Source of the DNA: CAZGSG01 sp964528095
GTDB lineage: Bacteria > Bacteroidota > Bacteroidia > Chitinophagales > Chitinophagaceae
DNA length: 7,395 nt
Reading direction: 5' to 3'
Assembly: GCA_964528095.1 (NCBI GenBank)
Contig: CAZGSG010000295.1
Span: forward strand, 1-7,395
Shown: positions 1-4,977 of the stretch, one piece after another
How positions within the stretch are numbered: position 1 is the first letter of the stretch
Layout: each line of letters begins with the position of its first letter
Notes under the pieces: generated by a model
What the model saw: the letters and a program-made list of their open reading frames with translations, nothing else
Told to the model about the DNA's origin: nothing
The model's database searches: none
Made by a program: the position numbers and the translations under genes

Positions 1-111
1 AGGGATGAGTATGGCGACAAAGTGGGCAGGGGGATATACTTATACCGACTCTCCGTCACCGCTCCCGGAAGACTCAGAAAAGAAAAGATAGAAAAGCTTG
101 TTGTTTTCTGA
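1..111 (+). CDS. porU: T9SS sortase PorU, C-terminal end (partial)
   Basis: Frame 1 is open from the first base to a TGA at 109-111, giving the last 36 residues of a protein that begins outside the window. The readable tail contains DEYGDKVGRGIYLYRLSV and ends KIEKLVVF. This matches the closing strands of an Ig-like (FlgD-type) fold, with the 'D..G..V..GIY.Y.L' pattern that ends PorU and many T9SS proteins. PorU is the gingipain-like (C25) cysteine protease at the cell surface. It removes the C-terminal signal of T9SS cargo and links the cargo to A-LPS. The catalytic domain is not visible, so the name rests on this short tail plus the position directly upstream of porV, which is the usual order in Bacteroidota. 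Another secreted protein with a similar C-terminal domain cannot be excluded. Confidence 0.72.
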   Translation, partial: RDEYGDKVGRGIYLYRLSVTAPGRLRKEKIEKLVVF

Positions 112-127
112 TTTCCATAAAATTCAA

Positions 128-167
128 TACTTTAGTCGCCTCGTTTATCAAATTACATATATATTTA
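128..167 (+). promoter_or_regulatory. candidate porV promoter region
   Basis: The 90-bp spacer between porU and porV holds two near matches to the Bacteroidota -7 box TAnnTTTG: TACTTTAG at 128-135 and TATATTTA at 160-167. Each fits five of the six fixed positions. A T-run at 104-107 lies about 20 bp before the first and could serve as a -33 element; no good -33 is seen for the second. There is no terminator after porU, so read-through from porU is equally possible. The spacer is very A/T-rich, which makes chance matches likely. Confidence 0.25.
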
Positions 168-201
168 TATACAACCAATACCAATAATTAAACAATTTCT
201 A

Positions 202-1356
202 ATGAGACCAACTGCTTTAAAACTAACTGCTGCAATTGTACTTCTTTGTGGTTTCTCTTCCATTGTCAAAGCTCAGGCTGATCCGATCAATGTTGTTACA
301 ACCGCTGTTCCTTTTTTACGCGTTTCTCCCGATGCCCGTTCTGGTGGTATGGGTGATATTGGCATAGCCACTTCTCCTGATGCCAGCGCAGGATTCTGGA
401 ATATTGGTAAAGTAGCATTCAACCAATCAAAGGGTGGACTGGCAGCAACCTACACTCCCTGGTTAAAGGAAGTGGTAAGTGATGTATATCTTGCTTCACT
501 GGCGGGATATTATAAGCTGGATGAAAATTCTGCGATCAACGGTACGCTCCGTTATTTCAGTCTTGGTAATATCGAATTTACTAACCAGAATGGCGAATTG
601 AATGGTACTGGTAAACCTCGTGAATTTGGTATCGACTTTGGTTATTCCCGTAAATTATCTGACAAAGTTGGTTTGGGCGTTACCATGCGTTATATCAACT
701 CTGACCTGGCTTCAGGCGCTGTTTCAGGTGGTAATACCTATAAAGTTGGTAGCACAGTAGCTGCTGACCTCGGTTTCTATTATGATGGCAAAGGCGAATC
801 AGGCGACGGATGGGCATTTGGTGCAACCCTGTCGAATCTTGGTGGTAAAATATCTTATACCGATAATGCAGACATGAAAGATTTCATTCCTGCTAATCTT
901 GGCTTAGGTACTACCTGGACCAAAAATTTTAATGAGGATAACAAACTGACTTTTGGTCTTGACGCGAATAAATTACTGGTTCCTACTCCTCCTACAGATC
1001 TTTCAGATCCAAACGCGTTGCAGGCATACCGCAACAAAGGTGTTGTAGGTAGCTGGTTCAGTTCATTCGGGGATGCTCCGGGCGGATTCAGTGAAGAGCT
1101 GAAAGAATTCCAGATCTCTGCTGGTGCTGAATTCTGGTACAAAAACCAGTTTGCACTTCGCGCAGGTTATTTCTACGAAGACAAAACAAAAGGTAACCGT
1201 CGCTATTTTACAGGCGGTCTTGGAATCAAATACAATATTTTTGGATTGAATTTCTCTTACCTTCTGCCTTCAGGAAACGGTGTAAGCCGCAACCCGCTTT
1301 CAAACACACTGCGTTTCTCTGTGTTGTTTGATCTTGATGGCGGATCAGCAGAATAA
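202..1356 (+). CDS. porV: T9SS outer-membrane protein PorV (LptO)
   Basis: This 384-residue protein is PorV, an outer-membrane beta-barrel of the FadL-like type. It collects cargo leaving the T9SS translocon and carries it to the sortase PorU; it is also needed for deacylation of A-LPS. A signal peptide covers residues 1-24, with cleavage expected after VKA and before QAD. The mature N-terminus carries the family signature at about residues 35-57, including AVPFLRVSPDARSGGMGD, followed by ASAGFWNIGK. The rest is alternating aromatic/glycine beta-strands ending in LRFSVLFDLD, as expected for a barrel. The length is typical. The start at 202 is the first ATG and puts the hydrophobic leader directly at the N-terminus. 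It follows the porU stop by 90 bp and is closed by a strong terminator, so porU-porV probably form one transcription unit. The name is secure from the N-terminal signature and the location. Confidence 0.93.
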   Translation: MRPTALKLTAAIVLLCGFSSIVKAQADPINVVTTAVPFLRVSPDARSGGMGDIGIATSPDASAGFWNIGKVAFNQSKGGLAATYTPWLKEVVSDVYLASLAGYYKLDENSAINGTLRYFSLGNIEFTNQNGELNGTGKPREFGIDFGYSRKLSDKVGLGVTMRYINSDLASGAVSGGNTYKVGSTVAADLGFYYDGKGESGDGWAFGATLSNLGGKISYTDNADMKDFIPANLGLGTTWTKNFNEDNKLTFGLDANKLLVPTPPTDLSDPNALQAYRNKGVVGSWFSSFGDAPGGFSEELKEFQISAGAEFWYKNQFALRAGYFYEDKTKGNRRYFTGGLGIKYNIFGLNFSYLLPSGNGVSRNPLSNTLRFSVLFDLDGGSAE

Positions 1357-1377
1357 ATAAAGCAGACAAAATGATTG

Positions 1378-1409
1378 AAGCTCTCCGTAATCTACGGGGA
1401 GCTTTTTTT
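1378..1409 (+). terminator. rho-independent terminator of porV
   Basis: About 22 nt after the porV stop lies a near-perfect hairpin. AGCTCTCCGTA (1379-1389) pairs with TACGGGGAGCT (1393-1403), with one G-T pair, around the 3-nt loop ATC. A run of seven T (1403-1409) follows directly. This is a textbook intrinsic terminator and it isolates porV from ispF. Confidence 0.92.
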
Positions 1410-1418
1410 GTTCATACC

Positions 1419-1531
1419 TGATATATTGGATATCGGATGAATGCTATTTGATCTCAGCATACGAGCGCCTTTTGCTTTAATAACTTCCGGATTTAAGTAT
1501 CTAATATCGAACGTCTAATTATCCAGTATCA
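1419..1531. repeat. degenerate TTGGATA / TATCCAG inverted repeat upstream of ispF
   Basis: The porV-ispF spacer (206 bp) contains TGATATATTGGATATCGGAT at 1419-1438 and, about 80 bp further on, TATCCAGTATCA at 1520-1531. The second reads TGATACTGGATA on the other strand, an inverted copy of the first with a 2-bp length difference. Related words (TAATATCGAACG, 1503-1514) lie between them. The same motif, with the same inward orientation, occurs after ispF. The ends could pair in RNA, but the match is imperfect, so function is unknown. Confidence 0.45.
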
Positions 1532-1538
1532 TTTTCCG

Positions 1539-1545
1539 TAATTTG
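1539..1545 (+). promoter_or_regulatory. possible -7 element of ispF
   Basis: TAATTTG at 1539-1545 resembles the Bacteroidota -7 box TAnnTTTG with one base missing. It lies 17 nt before the ispF ATG, so the leader would be about 10 nt. No convincing -33 TTTG is seen at the expected spacing. It sits just after the terminator-isolated spacer, where a promoter must exist. Confidence 0.35.
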
Positions 1546-1562
1546 CCCCCTAAATCAAAAAC

Positions 1563-2045
1563 ATGTCTTTAAGAATAGGGTCAGGAGTTGATTTTCACCA
1601 ATTGGCCGAAGGCCGCGAACTGTGGATAGGCGGTGTGCAGATACCTCACACAAAAGGTGCGGTTGGCCATAGTGATGCAGATGTATTATTACATGCGATA
1701 TGTGATGCCCTGCTGGGCGCGCTTTGTCTTGGAGATATTGGTGTTCATTTTCCCGATACCGATATGGCCTATAAAAATATTGATAGCAAAATATTATTAA
1801 AAAGAACAGCAGCGTTGATCTCAAAAGAGGGATATACTGTTGTGAATATAGATAGCACGCTCTGCCTGCAGGAACCAAAGATCAAACCGTATGTATCAAA
1901 AATGCAGGAAACCATTGCCGGGATCATCGGTCTTACCGCTAAGGATGTTTCCATTAAAGCAACTACCACAGAACAGATGGGCTTTGTTGGCAGGGAAGAG
2001 GGATTGATCGCGTATGCAACGGTATTGCTGGAGAAGAGAAATTGA
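1563..2045 (+). CDS. ispF: 2-C-methyl-D-erythritol 2,4-cyclodiphosphate synthase
   Basis: IspF (EC 4.6.1.12) converts CDP-methylerythritol 2-phosphate to the cyclodiphosphate and releases CMP, the fifth step of the cytosolic MEP pathway to isoprenoids. The 160 residues fit the family length. The divalent metal ligands are D10 and H12 in the GSGVDFH motif, and H44 in GHSDADVLLHA (35-45). The substrate loop DIGVHFPDTD is at 58-67. The C-terminal KATTTEQMGFVGR (132-144) provides the nucleotide and diphosphate contacts. All expected residues are present, so the enzyme should be active; the family acts as a homotrimer. The start at 1563 places the conserved GSGVDFH motif at residues 6-12, as in relatives. 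There is no Shine-Dalgarno sequence upstream. It is a lone biosynthetic gene here; dut follows after 148 bp with its own promoter signal. Confidence 0.97.
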   Translation: MSLRIGSGVDFHQLAEGRELWIGGVQIPHTKGAVGHSDADVLLHAICDALLGALCLGDIGVHFPDTDMAYKNIDSKILLKRTAALISKEGYTVVNIDSTLCLQEPKIKPYVSKMQETIAGIIGLTAKDVSIKATTTEQMGFVGREEGLIAYATVLLEKRN

Positions 2046-2063
2046 TAGGGCAGGTACAGATAT

Positions 2064-2138
2064 TGAATGTTGGATACCGGATGTGTGATATTAGATGTTG
2101 GATGCCATTCAGTACCAGTATCCATTATCCAATATCCA
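2064..2138. repeat. imperfect inverted repeat of TTGGATA type between ispF and dut
   Basis: TGAATGTTGGATACCGGATG (2064-2083) and TATCCATTATCCAATATCCA (2119-2138) are inverted copies that match at 15 of 20 positions. A further direct copy, TGTTGGATG, lies between them at 2096-2104 (compare TGTTGGATA at 2068-2076). RNA from this spacer could fold into a long imperfect hairpin just after ispF, and it might weakly terminate ispF transcription, although no T-run follows. The same sequence family lies upstream of ispF. Confidence 0.55.
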
Positions 2139-2180
2139 ATCTCCCCCACCTCATATTATCCCCATAAAACAAATCAGCCC

Positions 2181-2188
2181 TATATTTG
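2181..2188 (+). promoter_or_regulatory. -7 element of dut, possibly giving a leaderless mRNA
   Basis: TATATTTG at 2181-2188 is an exact match to the Bacteroidota -7 consensus TAnnTTTG. Only five bases (CACCC) separate it from the ATG at 2194, so transcription would begin at or within a few bases of the start codon. The -33 region around 2156 has only a weak TTA. The location also argues that translation begins at 2194 and not at the in-frame ATG at 2095, which lies upstream of this element. Confidence 0.6.
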
Positions 2189-2193
2189 CACCC

Positions 2194-2637
2194 ATGAGCC
2201 CCATTAAAATTAAAATCGTCAATACTTCGGGTAATTCTTTGCCGGCTTATGCGACTGCCGGGTCATCAGGAATGGATATTCGTGCCGATCTTACTGCTCC
2301 GCAGACATTAAAATCGCTTGAAAGGACATTGATCCCAACCGGCATATTTATTGAAATACCCCAGGGGTACGAGATACAGGTGCGTCCAAGAAGCGGGCTG
2401 GCAGTAAAACAGGGTATTACCTGTCTTAACACACCTGGCACGATCGATGCCGATTACCGGGGAGAAATTAAGGTTATCCTGATTAACCTTTCGCAGGAAG
2501 AACAGGTCATACAACCGGGTGATCGTATTGCGCAATTGGTGCTGCAGAAGGTAGAACAGGTGGAGTGGAGTCTTGTACAGGAACTGGAAGCGACAGAAAG
2601 AAACGCAGGCGGATTTGGTCACACCGGTAAACAATAA
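2194..2637 (+). CDS. dut: dUTP diphosphatase (dUTPase)
   Basis: Dut (EC 3.6.1.23) hydrolyses dUTP to dUMP and pyrophosphate. This keeps uracil out of DNA and supplies dUMP for thymidylate synthesis. From the ATG at 2194 the protein is 147 residues, the usual size of the trimeric family. All five motifs are present: I AGSSGMDIRA (22-31), II VRPRSGLA (63-70), III GTIDADYRGEI (82-92) with the catalytic Asp D85, IV QPGDRIAQLV (107-116), and V RNAGGFGHTG (136-145), which closes over the nucleotide. Motif V has His where many relatives have Ser (GFGSTG). An in-frame ATG at 2095 would add 33 residues, but these are encoded by the repeat and promoter sequence and lack family similarity, so I reject that start. 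The lipoprotein gene downstream begins 10 nt after the stop and is very likely co-transcribed. Confidence 0.96.
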   Translation: MSPIKIKIVNTSGNSLPAYATAGSSGMDIRADLTAPQTLKSLERTLIPTGIFIEIPQGYEIQVRPRSGLAVKQGITCLNTPGTIDADYRGEIKVILINLSQEEQVIQPGDRIAQLVLQKVEQVEWSLVQELEATERNAGGFGHTGKQ

Positions 2638-2647
2638 TGAAGTAGTT

Positions 2648-3472
2648 ATGACGAGAATGTTCATTTTTCTTACAAGTATTATTTTGTTGGCTGCATCCTG
2701 CAGATCGACGCGTAAAATACAAACAGCTATTTCGAAAAGAGATACTGTAGCGGTGCCAGTGGTAACGACTGAACCAAAACAGGCAAAGGAAGATTCTTCT
2801 GCAATGATCAGCCAGGCGCTGACCCTAATGCAAAACAGTAAGATCAACTTTACCACATTTTCTGCCAAGATAAATGTAGATTATTCAGGGGCAGACGGAA
2901 AGAAATACGATGTGAATGCTACACTACGCATGTATAAAGACAGTGCTATCTGGATCGCTATCACCGCTATATTTGGTATCGAGGGATTGAGAGCTTATAT
3001 CACCAAGGACTCTGTAAAATTGCTCAACCGGCAGGATAAGACTTATACTGCAAGAAGCGTGGCTTATTTGCAAGAGGTATCCAAGCTTCCGCTGGATCTT
3101 AGCACATTGCAACAATTGCTCATTGGTAATCCGGTATTCATTGATAGCAACATCATTTCTTACTCAAAGACCGGTAATACTGTTTCATTAATTAGTCTGG
3201 GTGATTGGTTTAAAAACCTCGTTACGCTAAACGCATCATCGGGCAGGGTAGAACACAGTAAGCTGGATGATACTGAACTCGGACGAAGCCGGACCTGTGA
3301 CCTGAGCTATGATGACTACGAAAATAAAAAAGGGGTCAATTTCTCCACTAAAAGAAGGATCACAGTGGCGGAAAAATCCAAGCTGGACCTTAAGCTCGAC
3401 TTCAAACAATACGACTTTAATGAAACGTTAAGCTTTCCGTTCTCTATCCCAAAAAATTATAAAAGAGACTGA
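2648..3472 (+). CDS. DUF4292-family outer-membrane lipoprotein
   Basis: From the ATG at 2648 this is a 274-residue protein with a lipoprotein signal: a hydrophobic stretch MFIFLTSIILLAAS leads to the lipidated Cys C18. A polar, low-complexity linker follows to about residue 50. The body has the pattern of the Bacteroidota DUF4292 family, a LolB/LppX-like half-barrel. The clearest blocks are DSAIWIAITAIFGIEGLRAY (98-117), DSVKLLNRQDKTY (121-133) and LQQLLIGNPVF (154-164), followed by several amphipathic strands. The exact role of the family is unknown; by fold it may bind lipid or lipoprotein at the envelope. The gene lies 10 nt after dut, with no room for a promoter, and 84 bp before the EnvC-like gene, a pairing I recall from other Bacteroidota. 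An in-frame ATG at 2573 lies within dut and would bury the signal peptide, so it is rejected; a start at 2657 (M4) remains possible. Confidence 0.88.
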   Translation: MTRMFIFLTSIILLAASCRSTRKIQTAISKRDTVAVPVVTTEPKQAKEDSSAMISQALTLMQNSKINFTTFSAKINVDYSGADGKKYDVNATLRMYKDSAIWIAITAIFGIEGLRAYITKDSVKLLNRQDKTYTARSVAYLQEVSKLPLDLSTLQQLLIGNPVFIDSNIISYSKTGNTVSLISLGDWFKNLVTLNASSGRVEHSKLDDTELGRSRTCDLSYDDYENKKGVNFSTKRRITVAEKSKLDLKLDFKQYDFNETLSFPFSIPKNYKRD

Positions 3473-3502
3473 TCATATAAAATTTATTTTCATTTCGTCC
3501 GT

Positions 3503-3510
3503 TATATTTT
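3503..3510 (+). promoter_or_regulatory. possible -7 element of the EnvC-like gene
   Basis: TATATTTT at 3503-3510 in the 84-bp spacer matches five of six fixed positions of TAnnTTTG and lies 46 nt before the ATG. No clear -33 is present. No terminator is visible after the DUF4292 gene, so read-through is also likely. Confidence 0.28.
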
Positions 3511-3556
3511 ACCAGTTCCGCACCCTGTTTTTTATTCATCCATTTAATATGAAAAA

Positions 3557-4885
3557 ATGAAGAAATTCCTGTTTTCAACCCTGTTTTTTCTAGGGACTTT
3601 TACGGTAATCTCAGCACAGTTGACGGACAAGACCGAACTCGAAAGAGAACGAAAAGAGATACAGGATGAATTGAAGGAAATACAGGGTGCTTATAACAAT
3701 ATCAAAGGCCAGACAAAACAATCCCTTGGACAGCTGAATATGCTCAGCCGTAAGATCACTCTACAGGAACGTTACATCAGCAGCATCAATAAAGAACTGA
3801 AATATATCGATGACGATATCTACCTCAGCAATCTCGAAATCTACCGCCTGCAAAGACAATTGGATACATTGAAAACCCAATATGCACGCACCGTAGTGTA
3901 TGCTTATAAAAATCGCAGCAGCTACGATTACGTGAATTTTATTTTTTCTGCAGGCAGTTTTAATGATGCACTTCGCCGGATCGCCTATCTGAAAAGCTAT
4001 CGGGCCTACCGGGAGAAGCAGGTAGACATTATAAATGAAACGCAGCAACTCATTGCTAAAAGGCAGCAGCAGCAATTGGGAAGAAAAGAACAGAAAAGTA
4101 CCGCATTGGAAACACAGACAAAGGAAAGAGTAGCGCTGGCAGAACAGAAGAAAGAAAAAGATGTGGTGGTGTCAAAATTAAAATCGCAGGAGAAAGACCT
4201 GGCGAAACAACTGGCTGCAAAAAGAAAACGTGATAATGATTTGAAGAATGCGATAGCCGCAGCAATCAGGAGAGATATTGAGGCTGCTAAAAAAGAATCG
4301 GAAAGGATCGCTGCATTAAAAAAAGCGGAGGAAGCAAAAAATAAACCTGTTGTTGTAAATACCCCAACCACATCAGGCAATAAACCGTTGACTCCTGTTA
4401 AAACACCCGCAAAAGAAGAGCCTGCAAAAAAACCGGAAAGTTATCTTGAGTTGAATGCAACAGATATGGCATTGGGTTCTGAGTTTGTTAGTAATAAAGG
4501 TAAACTGCCATGGCCGGTGGACCGTGCTATTGTTACAATTCCTTTTGGTCCATATAATATTCCTGATACCCATTTAAAGGGTAACAACACCGGTATCACA
4601 TTAGCAGTGCCTTCGGTCGGCGCACCAGTAAAAGCAGTTTTTGACGGGGTGGTTTCCGCCATTCATAACTATGGTGACGGTGCTGCAATCACGCTACGAC
4701 ATGGTAAATATTATACATCTTATTATAATCTCTCGGCAGTAAATGTAACCAAAGGAGCTACTGTGAAAACGGGCCAGGTGATTGGCAAAGCTGGTGAAGC
4801 AGAAGACGGCACTGGTGGCTCAGTGGATTTTATGCTGATGATGGAAGTAAACCCGATAAATCCTGCACCCTGGTTGCGGAGATAG
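3557..4885 (+). CDS. EnvC-like murein hydrolase activator (degenerate LytM/M23)
   Basis: This 442-residue exported protein has a signal peptide (1-20, cleavage after ISA) and a long coiled coil rich in Lys, Glu and Gln (about 22-255). A Pro/Lys linker (about 262-296) and a C-terminal LytM (M23) domain (about 315-442) follow. This is the architecture of EnvC. The fold signals of M23 are kept: KLPWPVDRAIVTIPFG, a GAPVKAVFDGVVSAI strand, RHGKYYTSYYNL, and a GQVIGKAG turn. The zinc site appears lost: the usual HxGxD reads N344-T-G-I-T348, and the usual HxH reads S422-V-D424. The protein is therefore probably not a peptidase. Like E. coli EnvC it may activate a periplasmic N-acetylmuramoyl-L-alanine amidase during cell separation; no amidase gene is in view. 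The start at 3557 directly precedes the leader. A three-codon ORF (ATG AAA AAA TGA, 3549-3560) overlaps this start as ATGA. Confidence 0.9.
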   Translation: MKKFLFSTLFFLGTFTVISAQLTDKTELERERKEIQDELKEIQGAYNNIKGQTKQSLGQLNMLSRKITLQERYISSINKELKYIDDDIYLSNLEIYRLQRQLDTLKTQYARTVVYAYKNRSSYDYVNFIFSAGSFNDALRRIAYLKSYRAYREKQVDIINETQQLIAKRQQQQLGRKEQKSTALETQTKERVALAEQKKEKDVVVSKLKSQEKDLAKQLAAKRKRDNDLKNAIAAAIRRDIEAAKKESERIAALKKAEEAKNKPVVVNTPTTSGNKPLTPVKTPAKEEPAKKPESYLELNATDMALGSEFVSNKGKLPWPVDRAIVTIPFGPYNIPDTHLKGNNTGITLAVPSVGAPVKAVFDGVVSAIHNYGDGAAITLRHGKYYTSYYNLSAVNVTKGATVKTGQVIGKAGEAEDGTGGSVDFMLMMEVNPINPAPWLRR

Positions 4886-4886
4886 G

Positions 4887-4977
4887 AATAATTCAAAAGT
4901 CAAAATTAAAAATTCAAAAATGGACTCCGTTTATCGGAAACTGTTTTTGAATTTTTAATTTTGACTTTTGAATTATT
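4887..4977. terminator. perfect 34-bp inverted repeat, probable bidirectional terminator
   Basis: 4887-4920 is the exact reverse complement of 4944-4977. The two arms flank a 23-nt loop (4921-4943), which itself contains CCG/CGG that can pair. The arms are almost pure A/T apart from a few C or G, with internal repeats such as AATTCAAAA. The element fills the whole gap between convergent genes: it starts 1 nt after the TAG of the EnvC-like gene and its end includes two bases of the bshA stop codon. The position and the U-rich descending arm on either strand suit a two-way terminator. The stem is far longer than termination requires, so a dispersed or mobile repeat origin is also possible. Confidence 0.75.

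Noticed and set aside
1419..2138. TTGGATA-type repeats as a CRISPR array or tandem satellite
   Set aside because: The units are short, degenerate, unevenly spaced, in both orientations, and split by ispF; there are no equal-length spacers and no cas genes.
1769..2149. 126-codon reverse-strand ORF antisense to ispF
   Set aside because: It spans a recognised enzyme gene and an intergenic repeat, with no recognisable domain.
2095..2193. N-terminal extension of Dut by 33 residues from an upstream in-frame ATG
   Set aside because: The added residues are encoded by the intergenic repeat and the consensus -7 element, and they precede the normal start of the dUTPase fold. The ATG at 2194 gives the family length.
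2573..2647. N-terminal extension of the DUF4292 lipoprotein into dut
   Set aside because: It would overlap dut by 65 nt and place 25 polar residues before the lipoprotein signal, which must be N-terminal.
2308..2868. 186-codon reverse-strand ORF across dut and the lipoprotein gene
   Set aside because: It lies antisense to two well-supported genes, has no family motifs, and has a composition typical of a shadow frame.
4006..4380. Reverse-strand ORF rich in Phe, Ser, Ala and Cys that looks like a membrane protein
   Set aside because: It is the antisense of the Lys/Glu/Ala-rich coiled coil of the EnvC-like protein, which automatically yields a hydrophobic-looking shadow.
3557..4885. Active M23 zinc endopeptidase
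   Set aside because: The residues at the expected zinc-ligand positions are Asn, Thr, Ser and Asp; only the fold motifs are kept.
4887..4977. The perfect inverted repeat as terminal repeats of an insertion sequence
   Set aside because: Only a 23-nt loop separates the arms, so there is no transposase, and no clear target-site duplication is seen. A non-autonomous element cannot be fully excluded.
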